From: Butyrivibrio fibrisolvens 16/4
GTDB taxonomy: Bacteria > Bacillota > Clostridia > Lachnospirales > Lachnospiraceae
Assembly (NCBI GenBank): GCA_000209815.1
Contig: FP929036.1
Location: 353,340-417,339, forward strand
Reading direction: 5' to 3'
Length of the DNA stretch: 64,000 bases
The number at the start of each line of letters is the position of its first letter. Positions within the stretch are counted from its first letter, which is position 1. A program made the translations under genes and the position numbers. The notes under the pieces are model-generated. The model made no database searches, had not been told where the DNA came from, and worked only from the letters and a program-made list of their open reading frames with translations. This document shows, in pieces, positions 19,217-29,742 of this stretch.

Positions 19217-20221
19217 CTAATTCTTTCTAAATAAAATATCCCTGTTTATTTCTGTATAAAAAGCTTCTCTAAGTCTCTTGTTGCTGTAGTTTAATCCGCG
19301 AAGCCACATAAGCTTTGTCATAGTAGCCTCAAGTGTCATGTCGTAGGATTCAATCATATGGAAATCCTGCTTAACCTGACGACCAACCTCGTAGATTGTC
19401 ATATTGCTGCCTTCGTTAGCAACCTGTGTAGTCATAACAGCAAGCTTGTCTGTGCCCTTCCATTTTTCCATTTCTTCATAGAAGGTATCCATAAGTGTCT
19501 GTGGCATACCGCCCACACCAAAGCTTTCAATAACGATGATATCGTAATTTTCAAAGAGGTAGCTGAGCACATCTGGCTTCATGCCTGGGTACAGTTTTAA
19601 AAGTGTCACCTTATCAGACATTTCGTAATAGAAGCTAGGAATGCCCCTCACTGGAACCTCTGGAATATAGCGAATAATCACCCCATCCTGAATCACTGCA
19701 AGATAAGGGAAATTAATGCTGGAAAATGCATTGTAGCTCTTTGCTCTTTCCTTCTTAGCTCTGGTTCCGCAGATAACCTTACCATCAAATACTATGCTGA
19801 CATTCTGTGATTCATCATCTGATGCGTAGATGAAGGAATCTAGAAGATTTGTCTTTGCATCAGTAACATCCTTGCTGATAGGCTTCTGTGAGCCTGTAAC
19901 AACAATAGGCTTTGCAGAATTCTGAATCATATAGCTAAGAGCTGCTGCAGTATAAGCCAAGGTATCTGTACCGTGGCAAACTACAAACCCATCATAGCTG
20001 GCATAGTTTTCCTCTATCGCATTTACGATATCCTTCCACATCACAGGAGTCATATTGGAACTATCAATATTCATAACCTGCATGGTCTCTACCTGACATA
20101 CATTTTTAACTGCAGGAATGTAAGCCAAAATGTCCTCTGCTGTAAGTCCTGGTGTAAGACCAGCATCTGTTTGTTTTGAAGCAATGGTACCGCCTGTACC
20201 AATCATAAGTATCTTTTTCAT
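19217..20221 (-). CDS. ansA: Type I L-asparaginase
   Basis: This 334-residue cytoplasmic enzyme hydrolyses L-asparagine to aspartate and ammonia. The two catalytic threonine motifs are GTGGTIASKQ (residues 8-17) and HGTDTLAYTA; VVTGSQKPI follows. No signal peptide is present, consistent with the type I cytoplasmic form. It starts 2 bases after an unknown small gene and probably shares its mRNA. Aspartate made here could feed the neighbouring NadB route, but that link is only inference. Confidence 0.93.
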   Translation of the reverse strand: MKKILMIGTGGTIASKQTDAGLTPGLTAEDILAYIPAVKNVCQVETMQVMNIDSSNMTPVMWKDIVNAIEENYASYDGFVVCHGTDTLAYTAAALSYMIQNSAKPIVVTGSQKPISKDVTDAKTNLLDSFIYASDDESQNVSIVFDGKVICGTRAKKERAKSYNAFSSINFPYLAVIQDGVIIRYIPEVPVRGIPSFYYEMSDKVTLLKLYPGMKPDVLSYLFENYDIIVIESFGVGGMPQTLMDTFYEEMEKWKGTDKLAVMTTQVANEGSNMTIYEVGRQVKQDFHMIESYDMTLEATMTKLMWLRGLNYSNKRLREAFYTEINRDILFRKN

Positions 20222-20223
20222 TG

Positions 20224-20643
20224 TTAATTCTTTCCAATTGGGATTCCGAAAATTTTGGTCTGGAAGCCCTCATATAAAGTATTGTAATCTGTGTAATTAA
20301 TATTACATTTGAAATATGTATTCCAGGTATCTCTGAGGGTGTCACAAATCACCTTGCCCTCCTGCTCCTCGCAAAGAATTGTTGGGAACACATAATAAAT
20401 CATAAAGTAATTAAGGTTCATCTGATCTGTTCCACGAACCTTTCCAAACTTCTTAAAGCTAAGGAATATATCCTCACAGAATCGCTTTGCCTCTGTCTCC
20501 ACATCATCAGCATGTACTAAATCTGAAAGCTCCTCGTATCTATCAAGCTTGAAACGTCTAGTGTTTCCCTCGTACTCATTTTTGCTGTGAACCTTGCTAA
20601 GATATGCAACATCCTCAAATATTTTATCTACATTGTAGTTCAT
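20224..20643 (-). CDS. Conserved hypothetical protein
   Basis: A 139-residue soluble protein with no family I recognise. It begins MNYNVDKIFEDVAYLSK and is rich in acidic and aromatic residues, with NTRRFKLDRYEELSDLVH and LNYFMIYYVFPTILC. No signal or membrane segment. It has a clear ribosome site (GGAGAAGG) and is tightly packed between the HAD phosphatase (19-base gap) and asparaginase (2-base gap), so it is probably real and co-expressed. Confidence 0.75.
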   Translation of the reverse strand: MNYNVDKIFEDVAYLSKVHSKNEYEGNTRRFKLDRYEELSDLVHADDVETEAKRFCEDIFLSFKKFGKVRGTDQMNLNYFMIYYVFPTILCEEQEGKVICDTLRDTWNTYFKCNINYTDYNTLYEGFQTKIFGIPIGKN

Positions 20644-20662
20644 AACACCTTCTCCATTCCTT

Positions 20663-21302
20663 TTATTCTATAATCTCTGTAAGCTCAGTAATGCTGTCGA
20701 TTTTGGCAACATAGCTGTCTATTGATTTACCATAACCATAAGCTGCCCAGATAAAATCAACCCCTGCTTTATCACAAGCATCCTTGTCCCCCCTGAATAT
20801 CACCTAAATAAACCGGATGCTGGATTTTATTCTTTTCTACAAGTCCTTTTATATTATCTGCTTTTCCAAGGCCATTGTCACCATAGCAGATAAAGTCTGT
20901 AAAATACTTTCCATGGCCTGTGCGCTCAAGATAAGTCTCTATATAGCCTGCCTGACAATTGCTGACAATGTAGAGGTTTGTGCGCTGAGATAACTCCTTA
21001 AGAACATCCTCTAGCCCTGGATATGTGGTATCCTTATCACTGACAGCCAAATCTGCCATCTCGTACTCCTCGCAAAGCTCAAGTGTCTTGTAGCGCTTTG
21101 CAGGGTCTGGATCTGGAATACTGGCATCTGCAATGTCCGTCATAGTCTTTCCAAAAAGCCCCATAAGCATATCTCCGGTAAATACGATCTCGTATCCCAT
21201 TTCCTTTGCGGCTCTGGTCCAGCTATCAGCAAAAACCGGGATATTGTCCCAGATTGTTCCATCCATATCAAAAATGATACCATCTGTTTTGATTTTTCCC
21301 AT
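20663..21302 (-). CDS. HAD-superfamily phosphatase (one frameshift)
   Basis: About 212 residues after correction. Motif I is FDMDGTIWD, motif II is IVSNCQ, the lysine region is GLGKADNI, and motif IV is YLGDIQGDKDACDKAG. The last motif only appears if one C is removed from the C6 run at 20788-20793 (an expansion, unlike most sites here); otherwise the protein stops at QGGQGCL. It is close to phosphoglycolate phosphatase-type HADs; the substrate cannot be assigned. The ATG at 21302 (MGKIKTDG) is preferred over an upstream TTG. Confidence 0.85.
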
Positions 21303-21423
21303 AAAACTAACCTTACTTTCTAATATCAACTAGGTGCTATTTTACCCTATTTTAAGTATAATTAAAACTCAAAGGTCTTTGTTTCCTTATTTATCCACAA
21401 TTATTTGTCAGGAAGGATTATTT

Positions 21424-22190
21424 ATGAACGACGACGAACAGCTTTTATACAAAAGATTAATAGAGCTATCTAACAGGGCTTATCAAAATAATATATACAC
21501 CTTTAGCGATTTTCTCAGCCTCAGCCAGCAAGAGGTAATGTATCAGGCTGCCAGAGACAAGGGCTTTGCCCCTATTTCTTATGATTTGTTTGGAGGCTAC
21601 GAGAACTGCGAAAGAAAAATGGTCCGCTTTGGAAGTGAAGCTGACTTTGGTTATGATGTGGATTTTCCTATCAAATGTATAAAGGTAGAGCCACTTGCCA
21701 AGAAATTTGCCAAGGAATACACCCATAGGGATTATCTTGGTTCCCTTATGAGTCTTGGAATTGATAGAAAAAATTCGGCGACATCTTCGTGGATGGCATG
21801 GACGCTTACATCTATGCCGACGAATCTACCGCCGATTACTTATTAGAAAATTTCGTTTCTGTAGGTCGAAACTCTGTTAAATGCTCTATATCCGAGCTAC
21901 CAGAATCCTATAAACGCGCAGCCTTAAAGGAAGCAACGATTCAGGTTGCGTCTCCTCGAGCCGATGCAGTTATTGCAAAGGTTTACAACCTAAGCCGCAA
22001 GGATACCATTCCTTACTTCACAGAAAAGAAGGTTTCCGTAAATGGGCACATTGTGGAAAACAATGACAAGCTTCTTGCTGCCGGAGACTCCATCTCAGTC
22101 CGAGGCTTTGGAAAGTTCAACATCGTAGAAGAAGGCGGATTATCCCGAAAAGGAAAGCTGAACCTTGTAGTGGAAATATTTGGCAAATAA
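21424..22190 (+). CDS. YlmH-like S4-domain RNA-binding protein (one frameshift)
   Basis: After correcting the A6 run at 21768-21773 by one base (RKKFGDIFVDGMDAYI) the protein has about 255 residues. The N-terminal half matches the YlmH fold (LFGGYENCERKMVRF, HRDYLGSLMSLGI) and the last 70 residues are an S4 domain (SRADAVIAKVYNLSR-like region and VSVNGHIVENNDKLLAAGD). YlmH proteins bind stalled 50S ribosomes in rescue and are linked to cell division loci in Bacillus, but here the gene stands alone. ATG chosen after GGAAGG; the upstream in-frame start has no ribosome site. Confidence 0.9.
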
Positions 22191-22192
22191 AA

Positions 22193-22250
22193 AAGTCCAG
22201 TAACTATCAATCTCTGGGTATTGCTCAAGGTTGATAGTGTAACTGGGCTT
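22193..22250. terminator. Bidirectional terminator between convergent genes
   Basis: Long stem: AAGTCCAGT pairs with ACTGGGCTT, and ACTATCAA pairs with TTGATAGT, around a 20-base loop. A-runs lie on the left and T-runs on the right, serving the S4 gene and the SGNH gene. Confidence 0.8.
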
Positions 22251-22263
22251 ATTTTAATTAAGT

Positions 22264-23328
22264 TTATAACGCCCCTATAAGGTGCTGGGCTATTGCTGCA
22301 AATCCCTGGTCGTTAGGATGGCCGGCAAGAAAAGAACCTATCGTATATACGGTACCATCAGGTGTGGTGTACTGATCACCTGCCTGAAGCATATAATCCT
22401 GCACACCCTGAATATCTGAGAGACTTACATAAGTGAGCCCCTGCTCAGAAGCCACTTCCTTCTTCATGCTGATAATACTCTTATATGCCCAGAAATTATC
22501 AAGCATCACAATCCTTGCGTTTGGATTGTAGGTCTTTATGTATGTAATCATATCTGTCAAATCTTCCTTGAAATGACTCTCGTGGCCTTTTACATTTTCA
22601 CCTAGCTCAATGACGATTGTGCCATACTGATATTTTGTAATGTATGGATCCAAATCATCCAATTCATAATTTCTTGTATTTGAAAATTCCCAAGATCTAA
22701 GAGACATATAATCGTAAGAGCTATATCCCTTTGCAGCTACTGTCAGATGAACATAATCGTTCTCTGGTGTGGTGGCACCACAGCCCCAGCCGGAGCCCCA
22801 CCAATCCTTTGTAGCAGGATAAAGTGTGATGGAATTTCCGATGAATAAAATATCTTTTGTAGCTGATGGAACGGATTTTGAGCTTGATACAGGAATAGGG
22901 ATTGGGAGATATTCTTCCGAAACATCATCGAAGGAAATATATCCGTAGTCTCCATTTATCTTAATTTTGTAAAAATCGCTCTCCTTACATTTTCCGACTA
23001 TGCTGACATTGGAATCAAGTGTAAGTGTGCCAATAATCTCTGCTGTATCATAAGGCTCTTCACGAACAGTAGCCTTAGATTGAGCGTAGTAGGTAGCTTC
23101 CATATCCGTAAAGGTGTACTCATCTTTTGGTAAATCTTCCTGCTCCTTTTCTTTTTCGGCCTCAGCCTCCTCCTGAGCCTTTCGCTGAGCCTCCTGCTCT
23201 TTTTCAATACGAATCTGCTCGGCTCTCTCCTTGGCCTCCTTCTTGTTTTCCAACACAAGCATTGTTGCAAAAACAATGATTAAAATTAATAAAGAAATCC
23301 AAAGTATTGCCACTATCTTTTTCTTCAA
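22264..23328 (-). CDS. Membrane-anchored SH3b-SGNH hydrolase
   Basis: A 354-residue protein. Residues 5-25 form a membrane anchor, followed by a highly charged coiled coil rich in E, K, R (about 28-65). A bacterial SH3 domain comes next (SKATVREEPYDTAEIIGTL), then an SGNH/GDSL hydrolase: FIGNSIT (catalytic Ser), ELGENV and a late HPNDQG with the Asp/His pair. It is likely an esterase or deacylase acting at the cell wall. Substrate unknown. It is divergent from nnr with 99 bases between. Confidence 0.82.
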   Translation of the reverse strand: MKKKIVAILWISLLILIIVFATMLVLENKKEAKERAEQIRIEKEQEAQRKAQEEAEAEKEKEQEDLPKDEYTFTDMEATYYAQSKATVREEPYDTAEIIGTLTLDSNVSIVGKCKESDFYKIKINGDYGYISFDDVSEEYLPIPIPVSSSKSVPSATKDILFIGNSITLYPATKDWWGSGWGCGATTPENDYVHLTVAAKGYSSYDYMSLRSWEFSNTRNYELDDLDPYITKYQYGTIVIELGENVKGHESHFKEDLTDMITYIKTYNPNARIVMLDNFWAYKSIISMKKEVASEQGLTYVSLSDIQGVQDYMLQAGDQYTTPDGTVYTIGSFLAGHPNDQGFAAIAQHLIGAL

Positions 23329-23427
23329 AATAATTCTCCTATCAAAAAATATTTAATTATTCTATAATTGTCATAGTAAAGAGTATTATATCACTTGCGT
23401 TCTAATAAGTCATTTTAGGGGAGATTT

Positions 23428-24934
23428 ATGCAACCAATTCTATCTGCATCCCAAATGAAAGAATGGGACTCAAAAACAATTGAACACTATGGTATTCCAT
23501 CTCTTGTTTTGATGGAGCGGGCCGCACTACAGGTGTGTGATAAACTCCAGGAGCTTTTTTCCATCTGAAAAAAGTATTGGAATCATTGCTGGTCCCGGAA
23601 ACAATGGTGGCGATGGCATTGCTATTGCCAGAATCCTTCACAACAAAGGTATGGCCGTCAAAGCTCTCATCCTAGGAGATTCAAAGAAATATTCTCCTCA
23701 GCTTCGTCAGGAACTGACCATAGCAGGAAACTACGGAGTAGATATCGTTTATCCTTGGAACATCGATGATATTAGCACTAAAGAGCTTTCCAAAATCTTT
23801 AGGGATTGTGATGTTCTCGTTGATGCTATGTTTGGAATAGGACTTACCCGTGGGTTGGCTTCAGAATATACAATGGCAGCGGAGTATATCAATAGCAGTG
23901 GAAAGCCTGTTATAGCTGTGGATATCCCATCTGGATATGATACAGATAGTGGAAAACTGTTAGGTGATGTGGGTGTTGTAGCAAATCATACAGTTACCTT
24001 TGCCTATATGAAGAAGGCTCTGGTTCTCGGGGATTGCAAAACAGCCGCTGGTGAGATTACTGTTGCTGATGTTGGAATTTATTGCAATGACAATTCCGTA
24101 TCTCTACTGCTTGATGATGAAATTCTGGAAAGAATTCCAAAAAGAAAAGCCACTGTAAACAAAGGTAGCTGCGGTAAAATACTGGTAATTGCAGGAAGTG
24201 AAAGCATCTACGGTGCTTGCTATTTAGCCGCAAATGCATCACTAGTAACCGGTGCTGGTCTTGTAAAAATTTATACCCATCAGAATAATATCGAATCTAT
24301 TCAGCAAGCATTGCCGGAGACTATGTACAAGGGCTATACCCGTTTTGATAAAGATGAAATAATAGAGCAAATCCGCTGGGCTGATGCAATTATAATCGGG
24401 CCTGGACTTGGCACTTCTGATTTGGCAAAGTCGATTCTTGAAACAGTCGCTGAAAATGCCAAGGTACCTGTAGTAATTGATGCAGATGGACTAAATCTGC
24501 TGGCAGAAAATATTAATCTTCTTGATAATTTGTCTTCAAGAGTGCCCGTCATTCTTACTCCTCATTTAAAAGAGATGGAAAGACTCTGTGGCACGCCACT
24601 TGCTGATATCAATTACAATATGGAAAAGGTAGCCTCTGATTTTTCCATGGCCCACAATTGCATCCTGGTTCTAAAAAATCATACAACAGTGATTACTAAC
24701 GTAAATACGATATATTATTGTAATAGTGGAAATGAAGGTCTTGCCACTCCTGGTAGCGGGGATGTCTTAGCCGGAATCATTGGCGCTCTTCTTGGTCAGG
24801 GAATTGATGCAATTTCCTCGGCTTCAGCAGGTGCCTATATTCACGGACGAGCTGGCACTATCGCCTCCAAGGAAGTAGGTATAAAAGGACTATTAGCAAG
24901 AGATATTATTGCAAACATTAATAAGTTGATATAG
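23428..24934 (+). CDS. nnr: Bifunctional NAD(P)H-hydrate epimerase/dehydratase (one frameshift)
   Basis: It repairs hydrated NAD(P)H. The N-terminal YjeF_N epimerase domain shows ERAALQVCDKL and AGPGNNGGDGIAIAR; the C-terminal carbohydrate-kinase-like dehydratase shows KGSCGKILVIAGS, VIDADGLN, LTPHLKEMERL and GSGDVLAGIIGALLGQG. The frame breaks at T6 23555-23560; removing one T (or adding two) gives LQELFPSEKSIGIIAGPG and about 501 residues. The start has AGGGGAG. It lies 100 bases before nadE, so NAD synthesis and repair genes are close, though a terminator lies between. Confidence 0.93.
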
Positions 24935-24950
24935 AATACTTGCAGAACAA

Positions 24951-24984
24951 AGGGGTTCTGCCGTGGCAGGATCCCTATTTTTTA
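24951..24984 (+). terminator. Terminator after nnr
   Basis: Stem AGGGGTTCTGCC with GGCAGGATCCCT (twelve pairs including G-U) followed by ATTTTTT. A second small hairpin GTTCTG/CAGAAC lies just downstream, before nadE. Confidence 0.8.
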
Positions 24985-25036
24985 AATTTTTGTTCTGCCG
25001 GTCAGAACTCTAAGATAAAGATGGAAGGTAAATAAA

Positions 25037-25786
25037 ATGAGAGAATTTGATGTAGAAAAACAAACTAAACAGTTAATCCAGTACACAAGAGAATGGTTCA
25101 ACAAATTTGGCGACAATAGCCGAGCTGTTATCGGTATCTCAGGTGGAAAGGATTCTTCTGTTACAGCTGCTGTTTTAAAGGAGGCTCTTGGAGCTGATAG
25201 AGTTGTTGGAATCATTATGCCAAACGGCGAGATGAGTGATTTAGATGACGCAAAGCTTCTTGTGGATTTCCTAGGAATTCCAAATGAAATCGTTCCTATT
25301 ACAGATTATTACAATGCAGCTATCGCTACATTCGAAAAGGCAGATAAATTTGAAGTTACAAAGGATCTTAAAATCAATCTTGCTCCTCGTCTTCGTATGT
25401 CTACACTTTACGCTGTAGCCCAGGGGCAGCCTGTAACTTCATTCGTTGTTAACACCTGCAATGCATCAGAGGATTATGTAGGCTACTCTACAAAGTACGG
25501 TGATGCCGCTGGTGATGTTTCACTTCTTCAGGATTTCACAGTTACTGAGGTTCTTCAGATTGGTGAGTACCTTGGTCTTCCACAGCAGTTGGTTCACAAG
25601 ACTCCTTCTGATGGCCTTTCAGGAATGAGTGACGAGGACAAACTCGGATTCAAATATGCTCAGCTTGATGAATACATTTCTGATGAAAATGCAGATATTC
25701 CTGCTGATGTGCGTGCATCCATCGACAGGAAGCACGTGGCAAATCTCCACAAACTCCAGCTCATGCCCGCATACCATAGACATTAA
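25037..25786 (+). CDS. nadE: Ammonia-dependent NAD synthetase
   Basis: A 249-residue enzyme that amidates nicotinate adenine dinucleotide to NAD. The ATP pyrophosphatase loop is GISGGKDSSVTAAVL (residues 35-49); NTCNASEDYVGYSTKYGD and KTPSDGLSGMSDEDKLGF are the family substrate segments. No glutaminase domain, so it uses free ammonia. Strong AAGG-type ribosome site. Its stop is immediately adjacent to the convergent DHHW gene stop. Confidence 0.96.
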   Translation: MREFDVEKQTKQLIQYTREWFNKFGDNSRAVIGISGGKDSSVTAAVLKEALGADRVVGIIMPNGEMSDLDDAKLLVDFLGIPNEIVPITDYYNAAIATFEKADKFEVTKDLKINLAPRLRMSTLYAVAQGQPVTSFVVNTCNASEDYVGYSTKYGDAAGDVSLLQDFTVTEVLQIGEYLGLPQQLVHKTPSDGLSGMSDEDKLGFKYAQLDEYISDENADIPADVRASIDRKHVANLHKLQLMPAYHRH

Positions 25787-27060
25787 TTATTTCATCATAT
25801 TTATCACACGCTGGATTGTGTGGAATGCTTCGTAGTCGTAGCGTTCTACGGCCTCAATGACAATGATATCAGAGTTTAGGATGTCGCTTTTCACATCACC
25901 CATATAGTCACGATGTACAAAGGTACACTTTGTGAAGTCCTTTGAGATGTATGGCATCATATTTACGCGGAAGCTGTCGCCTATTAGGCACAGCTTCTTT
26001 TCATTTGCTCCATCACTGGTGGTGTGGCAAATCATCTTATCAACATCAAGTCCCTTTACAGTTACCTCTGGTCGATAATCCACTGCACATTCCACATCAT
26101 CATGGTCAAAATTAGAATCCGGAATACCCATATAGGTGTATAGCTCGTACTTATCAGCCTCCTGAACTCCTGTAATCCACTGGGCAGGATCAGTCTGCTC
26201 CACTCCCATATATGAATAGAGCACATTGGTGCCATAAAGAGCGCCAATATGATTCCAGTGACTGTCGTATTTGTAATAAACCTGATAATGGTTCGATGCC
26301 TGCATCTCCTCTAAAAGAGGGAAGGCAACGGGTGCCTTACAATCCTGCTGCATTCTCTGATACAGCTGCTGGATACGTCTATAGCTTTCCACCACTTCCA
26401 CGGTAGGCATAAAGTTTGGATAAACAGAGGATTTATTAGGAGCGAAATAAATGTACAACTCCTTTCCCCTTGCCTGGCACATATCATAAAGCTGATTGGT
26501 TATATTAATGTAATGCTGAGTCTCTTCCTCACTGAGGATATTGGTGCCTGTGTAGCATTCAATTTCATTTTCCCCGTAAAGGAACAGCCATCCTCCTCTA
26601 CCAATAATTACATCCTGATACACCTTAAGAGGGTAGAAATTAGGAATCTCCGGCTCCACTTCAGCAACTTCCTGAACCTCTTCTCCTGGAACGATTGGTT
26701 TATTTGTTTCACCACGCTCCACTACGTGCTCTTCCTTTGCAGTATAGAGCTTCTGTCCCACTACAGCTGCCACCTTTTGATACTGGCCATCTACAGCATC
26801 ACTGAGAGATTTGTACCAGGAAATCAAAGTATATCTAAAAGGAATTCTATCATCTACAAATCCACTCAGGCTTTCTCCTGTGCTAAGAAGATTTGACCAC
26901 TCTATCTGCTGCATTTCTCTCTTTTCAGTTTCTACGACTGATACTGACTTATAGGTCTCTGGTGAGATTAGGCGCAAAGCGGCCCCAGCTATCCATGGGA
27001 ATGTAAGGATGGCTAGAAAAGTGATTATGAATATTTTGTTTTTAGATTAGTAAAGTTCAT
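25787..27060 (-). CDS. DHHW/AlgX-like SGNH acetyl-transfer protein (one frameshift)
   Basis: The mature part has YKYDSHWNHIGA (the DHHW-type Asp-x-His motif) and LIGDSFRVNMMPY (SGNH serine), as in AlgJ/AlgX/DltX-side proteins that work with MBOAT partners in O-acetylation of polymers outside the membrane. Adding one base at T5 27039-27043 recovers the N-terminal anchor MNFTNLKNKIFIITFLAIL and a GAGGTG ribosome site, giving about 424 residues. Without it the protein lacks its signal. It is just downstream of the MBOAT gene, an arrangement typical of these systems. Confidence 0.85.
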
Positions 27061-27065
27061 GTTAC

Positions 27066-27138
27066 ACCTCATCCACCGCTAAAGCGGTCCCCCTTCCCCT
27101 CAAGGGGAAGGCATATAACATCCACTGCTAAAGCGGTC
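27066..27138. repeat. Intergenic palindromic repeat, full plus partial copy
   Basis: First copy 27066-27112 holds ACCGCTAAAGCGGT (hairpin) and CCTTCCCCTCAAGGGGAAGG (hairpin) after CCTCATCC. A partial copy, ATCCACTGCTAAAGCGGTCCC, lies at 27118-27138. Same element type as 14801-14848. The first copy touches the ribosome site of the DHHW gene, so folding could influence its translation. Confidence 0.75.
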
Positions 27139-27139
27139 C

Positions 27140-28605
27140 CTAGAACTGGTAGTAAATGAATGGATTGTATGTACTGTTCACAAGGAAAAGTAAGCTAAGT
27201 AGTAAAAGTACAAGACACACAAAGGCATTTCCTTTTACAGCCTTTACGCTCATATGGGCCTGTACAAAACCGCCAAAAATACTTGCACAGATAAATGCAA
27301 TCACACTCATACCTGAAAGGTAATTAAGCAGATTAATTGGCTTGAAACCGCCCACAAACATTCGTGAGATAAATGTCCACGCATCTACGATTGTTCCTGC
27401 TCTAAATACCACCCAAAGAATTGTTACAACAATAAAAATAATAATTCTGTTTATAAATTTAACTGGATTCTTTTCCAGAATTTTTCCAAGCCAAAGTCTT
27501 TCATTTATCAGCAGGATTCCATACACAAGCCCCCACGCTAAGAAGGTCCAGTTGGCCCCGTGCCAAATACCAGTTAGAAGAAAGACTACAAAAATATTCC
27601 AGCAGGTTTTCACCATACTGCAACGGCTTCCACCAAGCGGGATATAAACATAATCCCTAAACCAGGTAGACAGAGATATATGCCAACGTCTCCAAAATTC
27701 TCTAATGGACTCAGCTCTGTATGGATGATTAAAGTTCTCTTTGAAATCAAATCCAAACATTTTTCCAAGGCCGATTGCCATATCTGAGTAACCGCTGAAA
27801 TCATAATATATCTGGAAGGTATAGCATATAGCCCCGAGCCAGGCCACAGTGGAATCCAATTTTGAAATATCAGTATTCCATACTTTTTCTGCAACCTCTG
27901 CTAACGTATTTGCGATAAGCACTTTTTTGCTAAGTCCAAAACAAAATCTTTTTATACCGTCTGAGAACTCGTGTGAACCAACATTTCTTTCTGTAAGCTG
28001 TCCAGCGATGTCCTTGTAATGAACAATAGGACCTGCAATGAGCTGTGGGAAACATGCAATGTAAAGTGCGAAATAAAAAGATTTCCCTGAACCTCAACAG
28101 TATTGGTATAAACATCAATTACATAGGACAGCGCCTGGAAAGTAAAAAATGAAATACCAACAGGTAACACTATCTGACCTATTCCAAGGGCACCTGTTCC
28201 TGTCCCTGAAACTATTCCTGCCATTCTTTCTGCACCTGACAATTTGCCTGCAAAAAATACGTTTTCAATTGTAGCTATAAATAAATTGAAATATTTGAAA
28301 AAGAACAAAAGACCCATGTCACAAAGTACTGCGCCTATAAGTGAAAGGCGCCTTACCGCAGTGCCATGTCTATCCTTTGATACAAGAAATCCTGCGCACC
28401 AGTTTATAAAAATAACCGCAGCAATAAGCAGCAAATATTTCACGCCTCCAAAGGCATAAAACACTAAACTGAAGCACAGCAATATGTAATTAGATAAAAT
28501 GATTTTGCGCTCCTGTCCCTTCCCAAGTACTCTTGGAACCCCATAGTAAACCAAGAGACAAAGTGGAAGGAATATTGTGCAAAATATAAGTGAGCTGAAA
28601 ACCAA
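27140..28605 (-). CDS. MBOAT O-acyltransferase, AlgI/DltB-like (one frameshift)
   Basis: About 488 residues after adding one base at A5 28075-28079, which joins GNLFYFALYIACFPQLIAGP. It is a polytopic membrane protein with the MBOAT core: CFPQLIAGPIVHYK, FWRRWHISLSTWFRDYVYIPLGG (split motif) and the invariant histidine in LTGIWHGANWTFLAWG. Such proteins move acetyl groups across the membrane to envelope polymers. It lies between an acyltransferase-3 gene (1-base gap) and a DHHW protein, forming an O-acetylation operon. Confidence 0.93.
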
Positions 28606-28606
28606 T

Positions 28607-29706
28607 TTACTCTCCCCTAGAATTAAAAATTAACCTACTGAAAGGTTTATTCTTTTTTAACCATCCTATAGTTTTATCACATATAAAAGCACCTAAGAAG
28701 GTGACCACCGTGCAGGCAACAGCCTTTACAGGGAAGCTTGCATCATCAAGAAGCTCCTGCACCAATCGGATGGCATAAAACTGATTCAGATAAATAGTAA
28801 GACTAATCCTTCCCAGCCAAGCAAATATTGGCTTGTCAAAGAACTCGTTGCAAGGATTAATCTCGGAAAATGAAAGAATTACTGCTACCCACATTACAAA
28901 TACTACTGGATAACTATAATTTACATCCATTTCGGTACATGCATATTTGAATACAAGAACATAACAAAGAACCTCTAATATTCCAAGTATTCTTCTGCCT
29001 GCCTTGGAAAAATCGTATCGATTAAACTGTCTTGTAAGACTGTATGTACAGCATCCAAGTGCCATTTCCGAAGTACCTCTTAGGAAGCACTTATAGAACA
29101 TTCCAGTCCAGGCATCAACACCTGCGATTCCATCATACTCGTGGGCCATATAACCTAGAATGAACAGTGCTAATAATGGGCAAATAATCTTTACAAATAC
29201 ATCATAATATTTTCTAAGTAATGGATAGAAAATAAATGTAACCATGAACCATACATCAAGATACCAGGTGAGCTTGTTTACCCAGGTACTGTCAAATCCG
29301 AATACCTGAAGGAAGAAAATCGAAGCCCAGGAATCAATTACATAATGGTATCTATCTAGTGCAGTATGCTCCAGGAAATACGCATTTACGATAATTGTCA
29401 GCAAAGTTGCAAAGAGATGATATGGAAAAACATTCCAGAACTTTTTCTTCATCATCAATGCTGTTTCTGTGCCGATAAATTCTGTAGATTGCTCCCTTTT
29501 GGCATAGGCGCTGGCTGCCAGCAGATAGCCTGATACCAAAAAGAAAAACTCTACTCCTATGTAGCCTCTGGCGAAGAAGTTAAGCCCGGTATTACCAAGC
29601 TCAATCATCCCCCCATCAGCAAATCTTTTGTGAATGTGAAAGAACAATATTGCCAAAGCAAAAATAAAACGTAAAAACTCCACCCGTCCATTTTCTTTGT
29701 CATCAT
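28607..29706 (-). CDS. Acyltransferase 3 family membrane protein (probable N-terminal frameshift)
   Basis: A polytopic protein beginning GRVEFLRFIFALAILFFHIHK, the acyltransferase-3 first helix with its histidine. The frame upstream is open only from a GTG at 29683. One extra A in the sense A4 run (29691-29694) links it to an ATG at 29703/29706 after AAGGAGG, reading MTKKNGRVEFLRF, which is a better start. About 366 residues. First gene of the O-acetylation operon; substrate unknown. Confidence 0.83.
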
Positions 29707-29742
29707 TGCCTCCTTAAATATTTTTAAAATGTGACTTTGTTA

